A DNA stretch of 64,000 nt from Ilex aquifolium (Eukaryota > Streptophyta > Magnoliopsida > Aquifoliales > Aquifoliaceae). Below the pieces are notes generated by a model. The model saw only the letters and a list, made by a program, of their open reading frames with translations. It ran no database searches and had not been told where the DNA came from. Shown in pieces: positions 21,240 to 33,903 of this stretch. Location: assembly GCA_951799425.1 (NCBI GenBank), contig OX637402.1:24503844-24567843 (forward strand), in the 5' to 3' direction. A program made the position numbers and the translations under genes. Numbering within the stretch: the stretch's first letter is position 1; each line of letters opens with the position of its first letter.

Positions 21240-23468
21240 TTGGATCTCAAACCAAGTGGGTGGCCTCTTTTAGATGATTTTGTCGCAACTGAAGAAAATT
21301 TGGGGGAATGGACTATGGTGAAACCTCGGAGAGTGCGTAAGCTACAACATTCATCTCCTCCAACTAATAAGCCAAAACATCCCAAAACAAAGAGGGGTTT
21401 TCATTCTCGCCGAAATCAAAGACTTGGAGGAAAAAGAAGAGTTTCTCCCCAGCCGACAACCATTGATAATGAAAACTATAAGTTATGTTCTCGCACACCT
21501 GTAACATTGATGGAATATTTTCCCAAGCAATTCTTTACAAGGGAATCAATGACATCTTATGTGATCAGTGCTTGTGAAGAAAAATGCATAACTGATGCTC
21601 CACTAAATAAAGATTCAGATACCAAAAATGTTCAGAAAGATGTAGCGATAGACGAAGAAGAAATGATTGCAAGGTTCAGAGAAATTCCATCAAACCTAAG
21701 TTTTCCCGAGGCACTCGAATTACCCAAAGAAGCCCGACAAATGTTGGTACAAGCTTTGGTCAACCCGGAAAGATTCAAAAAGAAGATCTTAACTGTTGCT
21801 GACCAAGTTAGTCAATCTGATTGCATGACAACAATTTCATTCACTGATGAAGATTTGCAGTTAGGATCTCTCATCCACAATAGACCCCTTTACGTGAGCG
21901 GGTTTATTCGAGGTTATAAAATATCTCGTATCTTGATCGATTGTGGATCGGCTGTCAATATCATACCAATTCGCATCATGAAGCAACTTGGAATCTCTAT
22001 GGAGGAGTTGTCAAAAAGTAAACTAACAATTCAAGGCTTTAATCAAAGGGGGCAACGTGCCATTGGTATGATTCAACTTAAGATCGAGATCGGAGAATTG
22101 GTGTCTTTTGCTCTCTTCCATGTCATTGACTCCAAAACATCTTATGAATTACTATTGGGGCGATCTTGGTTACATGAGACGGGAGTTATGCCATCAACTT
22201 TGCACCAATGTTTCAAATATTATCATGATGGAGAAGTGAGGCAAGTCATTGCTGAGACCAAGCCTTTCTCAACAGAAGAATCTCACTTTGCAGATGCCAA
22301 ATTCTACTCTGAAGCCGAGCTTATCATAGAGGCACTTCCTAGTACCATACCAAAGATCAAACTATCAAGAGAAAAGCAGGAACAATTGTCAACAGATGGC
22401 ATCAAGAACTTGAAGAATGAAATGACCTTACCTATAACTCAATTATCAAAACTGATGATCTCTGACCCACCACTGAAGGGCTTCACAAAACCTTTTGTAA
22501 CAGAAGAAGGAAAGGATTGTAAAGAAGGTTGGTTTGATCCTCGTGTTAAAAAACTCTTTGAAAATGCAGGTTATGGTAAAGGTGAACCACGCCAACTTGG
22601 GAAACTCGATCTAGTTCTTTCAAGGGAGAAAACTGATGAGTCGACAATACCACAAAGGGTCGCTAAAAGAAAGACCTCTGCACAACATAAATTCGGGATA
22701 GGATATTATCCCACTCCAATCCCGATTAAGCTGAAGAAGGCTTCATCAAATCCAATCATGATACAAATATTCGAGTGTAAGGATGAACCGATCATACAAT
22801 CTCGTACTTCCATTCTTGATCGACTTGGTAATCAAGATACTCAAGACACAGTGTTCGATCGATTGAGCGGGGATAAGCATGAAAAGATTATACAATCTCG
22901 TACTTCTATTTTTGATCGACTTTGTAAACAAGATAGTCGAGGCACAGTGTTTGATCGATTGAGCGGGGAAACTTTTCCTCCGGAATCTTCACAAGGAACT
23001 TCAGTGTTCACTCGTTTGGGACAATCTGTTGATCAGAGTGTACCAAATTTTTCCAAGCAGGTCAAGAAACAACGGAGACGACGCAGACATCATATACCAA
23101 AGCTTGCAATTGTTGATGAGGAAGGCACTGCTAATCTTAATGATCCTATAGCCACCCAAGACTTGTTTGCAAGAAATAAGAAAAGACAAAAAATGGTGCA
23201 TACCAAAAGTGTCGAAGAAGTAGCCGTCTCAGTGAATTATGTCACCATTGGCATCAACGAAGAAGACATTTTTGTGAACTATGTCACCGTTGATCAAATA
23301 ATGGAAGAATCACAATCACAAGAATCATCTTCAACAAATGAATTCAAGCCAGCTCCATCTATACTTCAAGAGAGGGGGCAAACTTTCACATACAAGATAG
23401 CTGACAAGTATAACTTTAAGAAGATCGACCTGATCAATGGGAAATTTCTAAAGCGCTTCTACACTTGA
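21240..23468 (+). CDS. Protease reading region of the 28 kb element (fossil)
   Basis: An open stretch right of the nested element. A retropepsin-like aspartic protease fold occupies about residues 200-320: the active-site word LIDCGSAVNIIP (DCGS in place of DTGS or DSGA, common in plant elements), then LTIQGFNQRGQRAIGMI, and the closing ELLLGRSWLHE. A second part has two diverged copies of a SRTSIxDRLxxQD segment plus a third partial one, then a basic stretch KKQRRRRRHH. No RT follows. It lies after gag in the element's order and ends with TGA at 23466-23468. In the family such proteases cut Gag; function here is inferred from motifs only. Confidence 0.75.
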   Translation: MDLKPSGWPLLDDFVATEENLGEWTMVKPRRVRKLQHSSPPTNKPKHPKTKRGFHSRRNQRLGGKRRVSPQPTTIDNENYKLCSRTPVTLMEYFPKQFFTRESMTSYVISACEEKCITDAPLNKDSDTKNVQKDVAIDEEEMIARFREIPSNLSFPEALELPKEARQMLVQALVNPERFKKKILTVADQVSQSDCMTTISFTDEDLQLGSLIHNRPLYVSGFIRGYKISRILIDCGSAVNIIPIRIMKQLGISMEELSKSKLTIQGFNQRGQRAIGMIQLKIEIGELVSFALFHVIDSKTSYELLLGRSWLHETGVMPSTLHQCFKYYHDGEVRQVIAETKPFSTEESHFADAKFYSEAELIIEALPSTIPKIKLSREKQEQLSTDGIKNLKNEMTLPITQLSKLMISDPPLKGFTKPFVTEEGKDCKEGWFDPRVKKLFENAGYGKGEPRQLGKLDLVLSREKTDESTIPQRVAKRKTSAQHKFGIGYYPTPIPIKLKKASSNPIMIQIFECKDEPIIQSRTSILDRLGNQDTQDTVFDRLSGDKHEKIIQSRTSIFDRLCKQDSRGTVFDRLSGETFPPESSQGTSVFTRLGQSVDQSVPNFSKQVKKQRRRRRHHIPKLAIVDEEGTANLNDPIATQDLFARNKKRQKMVHTKSVEEVAVSVNYVTIGINEEDIFVNYVTVDQIMEESQSQESSSTNEFKPAPSILQERGQTFTYKIADKYNFKKIDLINGKFLKRFYT

Positions 23469-23845
23469 AAGAAAACATAGCTCCTTGACGCAAGAGCCTA
23501 AACTGCATGTTACTCCTGGCCCGCATGAGTTAAAACTGTGCACGGCTCAACCTACAAAAAAAAATTTGTTACTCCTGGCCCGTATGAGTTAAAACTGTGC
23601 ACGGATCAACCTACAAAAAAAAAATTTGTTGCTCCTGGCCTGCATGAGTTCAAACTGCGCACGGCTCAACCTAAAAAAAAAATTGTTGCTCTTGGCCCGC
23701 ATGAGCTAAAACTATGTACGGCTTGACAAAAAATAAAGGTTCATGTGCTCCTTGAGGCAAGAGCCTAAATTGCATGTTACTCCTGGCCCGCATGAGTTAA
23801 AATTGTGTACGACATAACCAAAAAAAAAAAATTTGCTCTTTGGTC
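23469..23845 (+). repeat. About 60 bp tandem repeats after the protease region
   Basis: Five or so imperfect units contain CTCCTGGCCCGCATGAGTT and ACGGCTCAACCTA followed by an A-run, starting near 23510, 23570, 23632, 23688 and 23778. An open frame across them is an effect of the repeat, not a gene. Confidence 0.75.
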
Positions 23846-24149
23846 TCATGAACCAAAACTATGATGAGTTCATTCAAAAGAAAAAAAGAGAAGAACTTTG
23901 AATTGTCGGTGAAGATTTATGAAACATCAAATTCTCGGACTTGCTAGTTGACAAAAGTCTTGCATTTGATAACATTTAGCTGAACGAGTACATCAATCTG
24001 TCAACGGAGCAACAACGAACTATCATATTGATCCTTTAATTTTCAGCGTCTTGGGATTGTAAAATGCTCTCAAATTGGTGTAGGGATTGATCACCAGAGA
24101 CTGGTTAAGGACTCAAAACTTTTGGTTATCCAATTCTACAATCCACCTA

Positions 24150-26005
24150 TTGGGAGAAGTCACTTGAGATTGTCGCAGAAGTCACTTAAGACTGCCGCAG
24201 AAGTCACTTGAGGTTGCCGCAAAAGTCACTTAAGACTGCCACAGAAGTCACTTAAGGTTGCCGCAGAAGTCACTTGAGGTTGACCCATAAGTCATTTGAG
24301 GCTGATGCAGAGTCACTTTAAGGCTGTTGTAGAAGGCACTTTAAGGTTGCCATAGAAGCCACTTGAGGCTGCCATATAAGTCACTTCAGGCTATCGCAGA
24401 AGTCACTTCAGGTTGACACAAAAATCACTTTAAGGCTGACACATAAGTCACTTTAATGCTGATACACAAGTCACTTGAGGCTGCCGCAGAAGTCACTTTA
24501 AGGCTGCCGCAGAAGTTATTTTAGGGCTGCCACAGAAGTCACTCGAGGCTGCCGCAGAAGTCACTCGAGGCTGCCACATAAGTCTCCTAAGGCTGTCACA
24601 TAAGTCACTTTAAAGTTGACACAAAAGTCTCTTCAGCTTGACACAGAAGCCAGAGCTGTTACAGAAGTCACATTGGGTTGTCACAGAAGTCACCTAAGGC
24701 TGTTCCAGAAGTCACCTTGGGCTGTTACAGAAGTCACTTAATGCTGCCACATAAGTCACCTAAGGCTGTCATATAAGTCACTTTAAAGTTGACACAAAAG
24801 TCACTTCAGCTTGACACAGAAGCCAGAGCTGTTACAGAAGTCACCTTGGGCTGTCACAGAAGTCACCTAAGGCTGTTACAGAAGTTACCTAAGGTTGTTA
24901 CAGAAGTCACCTTGGGCTGTTACAGAAGTCACTTAATGTTGCCGCAGAAGTCACTTAATGCTGCCGCAGAAGTCACCTAAGGCTGCTGCACAAGTCACTT
25001 GAGGTTACTGCAAAAGTCACTTCAGCTTGACACAGAAACCAGAGCTGTTACAGAAGTCACCTTGGGTTGTCACATAAGTCACCTAGGGCTGTCACAGAAG
25101 TCACCTTGGGCTGTTACATAAGTCACCTAAGGCTGTTACAGAAGCCACCTTGGGCTGTTACAAAAGTCACTTAATGCTGCCATAGAAGTCACCTAAGGCT
25201 GTCACAGAAGTCATCTAAGGCTATCGCAGAAGTCACTTTAAGGCTGACACAAAAGTTAGTTAAGGCCGCTACAAAAGTCACTTAAGGCTGACTCAGAAAT
25301 CACTTAAGGCTGACACATAAGTCACTTAAGGCTACCACAGAAGTTAGTTAAGGCTGCCACAGAAGTCACATAAGGCTGCCATAAAAGTCATTTTAAGGCT
25401 GATACAAAAGTCACTTTAAGGCTGACACAGAAGCCACTTAAGGCTGCTACAGAAGTCAGTTAAAGTTGACATCAAAGTCAACAACTCTTAACACAGAAGT
25501 CATCCAAATTTGACACAAAAGTCAACAACTCTTGATACAGAAGTCATTCAAAGTTGACACAAAAGTCAACAACCCTTGACACAGAAGTCACTAACTCATG
25601 ACACAGAAGTCACCCAAGGTTGACATAAAAGTCAACAACTCTTGACACAGAAGTCACCAACTTTGACACAGAAGTCACCCAAAGTTGACACAAAAGTGAA
25701 CAACTCTTAACAGAGAAGTCATCAACTCTTGACACTGAAGTCGCCTAAAGTTGGCACAAAAGTCAACAAATCTTGACACAAAAGTCACCCAAAATGGACA
25801 CAGAAGTCTCACCCAAACGTGACGCGGAAGTCACCCATAGTTGGCACAGAAGCCACCCAAAGTTGGCATAGAAGTCACCAATTCTGGAAAATAGAAGTTA
25901 TATTTGACACAAAAGTCAGTCAAAGTTGATACAAAAGCCACCTAAAGTTGGCATATAAATCACCCAAAATTGGCACAGAAGCCACCAATTCATGCAAAAG
26001 TAGCA
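24150..26005 (+). repeat. GAAGTCACTT minisatellite, about 20 bp unit (copy A)
   Basis: About 1.85 kb of head-to-tail units of roughly 19-22 bp, consensus near AGAAGTCACTTAAGGCTGCC, some 85-90 units. Sub-families follow each other: GGCTGCCGC first, then GGCTGTTAC, then GTTGACAC and CAACTCTTGACAC. Higher-order duplications of several units are visible, for example the 24600-24680 set repeated at about 24780-24840. No coding role is supported. Confidence 0.9.
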
Positions 26006-26299
26006 ACTCAACCTCACCTTACCTCACCACACTGAAGCTGGTCTGTTGGACTATTGGATTGTTAGTCTTGTTGTCTACTACTGCCAGATGCTGTAAATTG
26101 CTTTCAAGCTATTTCAAGGGCTGATCACAGGGCTCAAAGAACTGTCATTTCTTCAATTCTACAGTCAACCCTATTAAAGAGAGGATATCAACGGCTACAG
26201 GGCTATGAAGTCTGGCGCTTTAAGATGCTGCATGCGCTGATCACAGGCTCAAGAATTGATATTTCTTCGATTCTGCAGTCTATCCCATCAAAGAAGGGA

Positions 26300-27130
26300 C
26301 ATCAACTGGCTATAGAGATATGAAGTTTTCTAGTACTTTGAAACTATTACAAGGATTGATCATGGTTTGAAAACTGTTGGGTCCTTTGATTCTTCAATGC
26401 ACCACGTCACGAGGTCTACTTACTGCAACGAATCTGGTGGTATAGGCTACTTTCAATCTGCCTCAAGGATTGATCATGGGCTCAAAAACTACTGGGTCCT
26501 TTGATTCTTCAAACTACCACGTCACGAGGTCTACTTACTGCAAAGAATCTGGTGGTATAGACTACTTTCAATCTGTCTGAAGATTTGATCATGGGCTCGA
26601 AAACTGTTGGGTCCTTTGATTCGTCAATCCGCTACATCACAAGGTTTACTTACTGCAAAAAAGGAATCTGGAGGTGTAGACTACTTGCTATCTGCCGCAA
26701 GGATTGATCACGAGCATGAAAACTGCTGGGTACTTTGATTCTTCAATTCACCACGACACGAGATCCATTTACTGCAAAAAAAAAAAAGAAAAAGAAAAAA
26801 AAAAGAAGAGAAACTGGTGATAAAAACTACTTTCAAACTGCAGCAAAGATTGATCATGGACTGCTTTCAAGCTGCAATATGGACTGATAATAAGCTCGAG
26901 GACCGTTGGGCTCTTTGATTCTTCATTCCACACTGTCATGAGAAGATTTCCACTAACTTCAAGAATATGATATTCGGTGCTTTAGAATGCTTCAAGCTGT
27001 TGTAAGGACTAATAATAAGCTCGAGGATCGCTAGGCTCTTCGATCCTTCATTCTACCCAGTCATGAAGAGATTTTTCACTAACTTCAAGAATATGATGTT
27101 TGGTGCTTGTGGATGATTTCAAAACTGCTA
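26300..27130 (+). repeat. About 115 bp tandem repeats
   Basis: Units recur with GGATTGATCATGG and GGGTCCTTTGATTCTTCAA (starts near 26353, 26467, 26583, 26700, then more diverged to about 27110). A more distant relative of the unit is found before the minisatellite at about 24045-24130. Part of the non-coding tail of the 28 kb element. Confidence 0.75.
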
Positions 27131-28965
27131 CAGGGACCAGAGTCTTTGAAATCTGCAATCCACCCTTGGAGGAGGGTCTTTGAAATCTTCAATACACACT
27201 TCTTGAGGTACGCTTGATCATTCTTTGTTTTGAAATCTTCAAAGTATTCTTTGATCTAACTTTTAGAAAGAAAACCATCTAAAAGAAATGCAAGAAATTA
27301 GACAAAAGAAAAAAAAATATTAATCTTGATAATACTATCATTCTTGTTCTCTTAATTTATGAGAAAATTTAAAACTTAAAAAAAAAAAAAATTAAATAAA
27401 CACCAAAAAGATTTAAATGAGAAACTTACCTACAACTAAATTCTTGGAAAAAATGTTACTTGGAAGTAAATTCTTGGGAAAACCACTTGAATTAAAATTT
27501 TTAGGACAAAACTAATCCAAGATAAATTTATTGGAAAAAAGTTGTAAAAGATAAAAAAAGAAAAAGTCACAAAAAGTAAATAAAATAAAATTGTTAAGAT
27601 AAAGTGACCTGGTGAAACATCTTTACAGACATTCATAAATGTATTAAAAAAATGAAAAGGTGAACAGACAAAAAAAAAATCAGATCCGTAAAAGAAAAAT
27701 AAATATAGAAAATATAAAAGAAGGTATCATGCATGACAATCAACGAAAAGAATAAACTAAGCACATAATAATAAACTAAGCACATAACAATAATCAAAAA
27801 ACAAGAATCAGAAACAAAAAAAAAAAAGGGGGTTGAATGATGGAAGCCATGAAAAAGATGGTAGCCAAGAAGGATTAAAAAAGAGACAAAAAATAATAGA
27901 ATAACAGAAAAGAAAAGAAAGAAAAGAAATAAATAAATAAAAATACTCCTAGGGTGCTTGTAGTCAAAACAAGGATTTCAAACCATTAGATGACCCAATA
28001 AATAAATAAATAAAATAATAAACACAAACTAAGTTAAAAAAAAAATTAATTAAAAAAAAATGCACAATCAAAAGTAGATGTGATTATCATGAGACCAACA
28101 AAAAGTTCTTGTGGTAAATAAAGTTGAATAGTTTATTTTGTTTACCACCAAAGAAACAAAAAAAAAATTGCTCAGATTAAAGTTTTAGGGTAAAGTTTTT
28201 TTTAAAAAAAAAAAAAAGCAAACATGCGAATAATTTCTTTGACTTTATCCAACTCTGTAAAAAAAAAAAAATGACGAGAAGACAAACATTGACAAAAAAA
28301 AAAAAAAAAAGAGAGAATGTTGATTAAATACACGTCAGTTGAATAGAATTTTATGTTGGTAAAATATTAAGAAATAATAAATAAATTGGACTCTTTATCC
28401 TACTTTGATTCCTAGATGAAGTTGAAGTCTATATTCAAGTGTATATGAAGGGCACATATGCCGTGAACTTTAACATGAATTAGAATTCCATATTATCTCA
28501 TTATCAAAAATTAAGAAACCATAAATAAATTGGACACTTTGTCTTTATTTATTATACGGATTAAAATTCTATATAAATAAAACTTGAAAACTATTAAATC
28601 TATAAACAATACAAAATATAATGAGATATCTACCACACTAAAAGCACTTGGCCCCATATATTTTGTGCCGAAGTCTTTGCCTTAATTGAACTTCGTTTGG
28701 AAATCCTATTAAACAGTAAATAATGTTGGAATCAAAGTCTACAAGGACTAAAATTCTATTATAGGAAACAATAACTAAATTGAATTCTATGTCTTACTTA
28801 GAGTTTAACATGGACTATAATTCTATGTTGATCATGAAAAATAAATCAATATATATATATATATAAATAAATTAAACCAAGCTCCTTTTAAATCAAAATA
28901 CAAATCGAGACCCATTTACATATTGATAAAATAGTAAATATGCAAATAAGTCTCGAGGGGGCATT
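27131..28965 (+). other. A-rich tail of the 28 kb element up to the partial LTR
   Basis: Low-complexity A-rich sequence with many A-runs, then AT-rich sequence ending in the polypurine tract GAGGGGGC (28956-28962) just before an LTR start. No gene seen. Confidence 0.6.
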
Positions 28966-29550
28966 TGTAGATATTAAAAAATTAATAAATAAAAGTCTAT
29001 AATTGAAATCAAATCAATTAGATAAATAAAATTAGGTTGGACCTAAATTCCATAACCTAAATAATACAAGCCCAAATTTAATTAATAAGGCTTGTCAAAT
29101 TAAATTAAACTGGACCCAAATTCAATAGCTTAAATAATACAAGCTCAAATGCAATTAATCAGGCTTGTTAAATTAAATTAAAATGGACTTAAATTCCATA
29201 AGCCCAGATTAAATAAACTTTTAACAGTTAAAGTGGGTTGGACTTAAATTCCATAAACAAAAGTCCACAAATTTATGGGAAGCCCACTACTTAAAGCCCA
29301 TATAAGAGTAATAATGACTCTTCTATGGATAACTACTCCTAGCACTATAAATAGAGGTCTAGGGGAGGGGCTAAAGGGGAGGCCAAGAAGAAAAGCCAAG
29401 GAGAAGGGAAGATCAAAGTTCTGCCTGAGTCCATCCCAAGAGGAAAAGAGAAGACCAGTAGCGAAGCTCTGCCGGAGTCTAACCCTAGCTGAAGTCTTAC
29501 AAATCCATCTCAAGAGGAGAAAAACAAACCATCAAGGTCCTTCTTCAAGA
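28966..29550 (+). repeat. Internal partial LTR of the 28 kb element
   Basis: Collinear with the first part of the outer LTRs: start TGTAGATATT, TATAAATAG at 29346-29354, purine-rich leader. It stops abruptly at TTCTTCAAGA, after which the sequence continues as tail-repeat DNA matching 23763 onward. The two parents share CAAGA at the junction. Confidence 0.85.
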
Positions 29551-32363
29551 GCCTAAACTGCATGTTACTCCTGACCCGCATGAGTTAAAATTGTGTACGA
29601 CATAACCAAAAAAAAAAAATTTGCTCTTTGGTCTCATGAACCAAAACTATGATGAGTTCAGTCAAAAGAAAAATGAGAAGAACTTTGAATTGTCGGTGAA
29701 GATTTATGACACATCAAATTCTCAGACTTGCTAGTTGACAAAAGTCTTGCATTTGATAACAGTTAGCTGAACGAATACATCAATCTGTCAACGGAGCAAC
29801 AACGAACTATCATATTGATCCTTTAATTTTCAGCGTTTTGGGATTGTAAAATGCTCTCAAATTGCTGTAGGGATTGATCACCAAAGACTGGTTAAGGACT
29901 CAAAACTTTTGTTCATCAAATTCTACAATTCACTTATTGGGAAAAGTCACTTGAGGCTGCCACAAAAGTCACTTGAGGCTGCCACAAAAGTCACTTAAGA
30001 CTGCCGCAGAAGTCACTTGAGGTTGCCGCAGAAGTCACCTGAGGTTGACCCATAAGTCATTTGAGGCTGATGCAGAGTCACTTTAAGGCTGCTGCAGAAG
30101 GCACTTTAAAGTTGCCACAAAAGCCACTTGAGGCTGCCATAGAAGTCACATCAGGCTATCGCAGAAGTCACTTCAGGTTGACACAAAAATCACTTTAAGG
30201 CTGACACATAAGTCACTTTAATGCTGATACACAAGTCACTTGAGGCTGCCGCAGAAGTCACTTTAAGGTTGTTGGAGAAGTCACTTGAGGCTGCCATAGA
30301 AGTCACTTGAGGCTGCCGCAGAAGTCACTTGAGGCTGCCACATAAGTCACCTAAGGCTGTCACATAAGTCACTTTAAAGTTGACACAAAAGTCTCTTCAG
30401 CTTGACACAGAAGCCAGAGCTGTTACAGAAGTCACATTGGGCTGTCACAGAAGTCACCTAAGGTTGTTCTAGAAGTCACCTTGGGCTGTTACAGAAGTCA
30501 CTTAATGTTGCCACATAAGTCACCTAAGGCTGTCATATAAGTCACTTTAAAGTTGACACAAAAGTCACTTCAGCTTGACACAGAAGCCAGAGCTGTTACA
30601 GAAGTCACATTGGGCTGTCACAGAAGTCACCTAAGACTGTTACAGAAGTTACCTAAGGCTGTTACAGAAGTCGCCTTGGGCTGTCACAGAAGTCACCTTG
30701 GGCTGTCACAGAAGTCACCTTGGGCTGTTCCAGAAGTCACATTGGGCTGTTACAGAAGTCACTTAATGCTGCCACATAAGTCACCTAAGGCTGTCATATA
30801 AGTCACTTTAAAGTTGACACAAAAGTCACTTTAGCTTGACACAGAAACCAGAGCTGTTACAGAAGTCACCTAAGGTTGTTACAGAAGTTACCTTGGGCTG
30901 TTACAGAAGTCACCTTGGGCTGTTACAGAAGTCACTTAAGGCTGTCGCAGAAGCCACTTTAAGGCTGTCGCAGAAGCCACTTTAAAGCTGACACAAAAGT
31001 TACTTAAGGCCGCTACAGAAGTCACTTAAGGCTGACTCAGAAGTCACTTAAGGCTGACACATAAGTCACTTAAGATTACCACAGAAGTTAGTTAAGGCAG
31101 TCACAGAAGTCACATAAGGCTGTCATAGAAGTCACTTTAAGGCTGACACAAAAGTCACTTTAAGGCTGACATAAAAGTCACTTTAAGGCTGATACAGAAG
31201 TCACTTAAGACTACAACAGAAGTTAGTTAAGGCAGTCACAGAAGTCACATAAGGCTGCCATAGAAGTCACTTTAAGGCTGACACAAAAGTCACTTTATGG
31301 CTGACATAAAAGTCATTTTAAGACTGATACAGAAGTCACTTAAGGCTGCTACAGAGGTAACTTAAAGTTGACATCAAAGTCAGCAACTCTTGACACAGAA
31401 GTCATCCAAATTTGACAATCACGAAAAAGAAAAAAAAATTTGAATGATGACAAGAAATATTAAAAAAGAGACGAAAAAGTAATAGAATAAGAGAATAATA
31501 AAAAATAAAAAAAAAACTTGGAGGTTGCTTGTAATGAATGCAAGGCTGCCAACTTGCCATAAACCAAAAAAAGAAAAACAAAGAAGGCTTCCAACCTATT
31601 GAAACTTGGAATAAAAAAATATTGAAATTAGGAAGAAAAGAAACATATAGCAAGGAATAAAACGTAAAAGGCAAATTTTTGTTAATAAAAGTACGACACT
31701 ATGCCGTCTGAAAAATTCTTGTAAACAAAATCTTAGTAATGTCATCCAATTGAGGTCTCAAAAAAAAAAAAAAAAAAAGATAAATAAAACAATTATGGAG
31801 GAATTATTATGAGTCAAACAGTGGAGTATACGTGTGCAAACATCTTAAAAAAAAAATAGTAAAGAAGACTTTGTTGTTGGTCGATTCACAAATTGCTGAT
31901 ATTATAACAATGGATAGAAGGAGTGTTATAATAATAACTGTAAAACTCCATCTCATTAAAAATTTGTTAGGTTGAGATGACAAACGTCTTAAAAAAAAAA
32001 AAAAAGGGAAAAAAAAAAAAAAAAGGCAATACCTAATTGTCTTCTCAGCACAATAAAAAAGATGGATTGTGGTCAAATTCTTGGAGCGAAACACGTAAAA
32101 TAATCCAAATAGAAACTTGAACTAAAAAAGCCTACAGAAAAAAAAAATTAAAAAAAAAAAAACATAATCTTACATACAAGAATAGCAAATACAATAGCCA
32201 CTTAGGGATAGGATGGGTATATAAACAAAAAAAATTGCAGTAACTTGAACTTTCAAGAATAGTGGCTGGTCGTCAAAAGTGTCGTCCTTGACAACTTTTG
32301 TGTAACAAAATTATAGAACTGTTGGAAAAATAACGTTAAAAAAAAAAAAAAATTAAATAAATA
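29551..32363 (+). repeat. Second copy of the element's tail (copy B), including the minisatellite
   Basis: 29551-31410 repeats 23763-25515 at high similarity, including the GAAGTCACTT minisatellite (29940-31410). From about 31415 it resembles the A-rich part near 27834 onward, so the 115 bp repeats of copy A are missing here. The rest to 32363 is A-rich. Together with 34941-35198 and 35864-36141 it forms one tail copy interrupted by Helitrons. Confidence 0.8.
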
Positions 32364-33082
32364 TCTATATAATAAAGTAGCTTACAATTCAAATCTCAAA
32401 AGATAAACAAAATGACTTTTGCTATTCGCGATTGAGATCACTTTAAATTTTACTTTAAAGTTAATCTAACGGCTAATATTAACACTCTAAATTTAATAGA
32501 AAAAATAGGTTCATAAGGCTGTGTTTGGAGTGATTTTTTAAAAATACTTCTAGAAATTATTTCTCATAAATACTTTAAAAAAAATAATAGTGTTTGAAAC
32601 CGCCCCACCACTATCTCTACCACCACCACCCCCACCACCACCGCCGCCGCCTCCACTACCACCGCCGCCACTGCCACCATCGCCGCTACCACGGCCACCA
32701 CGGCCACCGCCACCGCCCCCCCCCCCCCCCCCACCATCGCCGCCGTCGCCACCACCACCACCACCACCGTCACCATCACCACCATCACCACCACCACCGC
32801 CGCCACCACGGTCATTGTCACCCACCACAACCATCACCGTCTCCTACCACAACCACCACTGCCGCCATCACCGCCACCACGGTCATTGCCACGCACCACA
32901 ACCATTACCGTCTCTTACCACCACCACTGTCGCCCACCACCTCTCGCCCTCACTACAAACCGGTGCTTAAATTCTTTTATCTCTTTTTTATGTTTGTGAT
33001 TTAATTTTGGATATGAATACAAATATGTTTATTGTTTACCATTTTTTATTACACTGTGCCTTCAGGCACATGCAATAACTAT
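32364..33082 (+). mobile_element. Helitron-like unit 1
   Basis: Starts TCTATATAATAAAGTAG after A and ends with hairpin GTGCCTTCAGGCAC then TGCAATAACTAT. A body of about 230 bp conserved among the five units (with AATCTAACGGCTAATATT) is followed by a GC-rich (CCA/CCG)n tract at about 32605-32815 and a conserved right part with GTCATTG and CCACCACAACCATCACCG. Both strands of the tract are open in several frames because of its triplet composition. No Rep/helicase gene: non-autonomous. Confidence 0.75.
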
Positions 33083-33899
33083 ATATATAATAAAATAGCT
33101 TACAATTCAAATTTCAAAAGATAAACAAAATGACTTTTATTTTTCATGGTTCAGATCGCTTTAAATTTTATTTTAAAGTTAATCTAACGGCTAATATTAA
33201 CACCCTAAATTTAATAAGAAAAATAGGCCCATAAGGGTGTGTTTGGAGTGACTTTTTAAAAGTATTTTTAGAAATTTTTTCTCATAACTACGTTAAAAAA
33301 AAATAGTGTTTGGAACTGCCACACCGCTACCTCTACCACCACCACTACCTCTACCACCACCACCACCACTGCCGCAGTTACCACCACCGTCGTCGTCGCC
33401 ACCGCAGTACCACCCCCTGCCACCACCGCCTTCGTCTCCACCACTGCCTTCGCCGCCGCTACCACTACCACCACCACCACCACCACTACCACCATTGTCG
33501 CCGTCGCCGCCGCCACCCCTACCCCCACCACCACCACCACCGCCATCGCCGTCACCACCACCACCACCACCATCGCCGTCGCCATCACCACCGCCGCCAT
33601 CACCACTGCCACTACCATTGCCGCCGCCGCCGCCATCACCACCACCTTCATCGCCGCCGTCGCCACCACCATCGCCGCCGCTGCCGCTGCCGCCGCCACC
33701 ACCACCACCACAGTTATTGTCACCCACCACAACCATCACCGTCTCCTACCACCACCACCTCTTACCCCCACTACAACCGATACTTAAATTCATTTATCTC
33801 TCCTCTATGTTTGTGATTTAATTTTGGATATGAATACAAATATATTTATTGTTTACTATTTTTTATTATTTTGTGCCTTCAGGCACAGGTAATAACTAG
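33083..33899 (+). mobile_element. Helitron-like unit 2
   Basis: Same left and right parts as unit 1, joined head to tail with it so that the TC start is not intact. Longest (CCN)n tract of the set, about 33320-33715. Ends with the hairpin CTGTGCC-type stem (TGTGCCTTCAGGCACA), then GGTAATAA and CTAG followed by T. Confidence 0.75.
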
Positions 33900-33903
33900 T
33901 ATA

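Noticed and set aside
24789-24980. Open frame with repeated TEVTLGCHRS units (also at 30553-30801)
   Set aside because: Translation of the 20 bp minisatellite where unit lengths keep phase by chance; no start context and not conserved between the two tail copies.
24150-26005. CRISPR-like regular repeat array
   Set aside because: Units are head to tail without unique spacers, and the setting is a plant retroelement.
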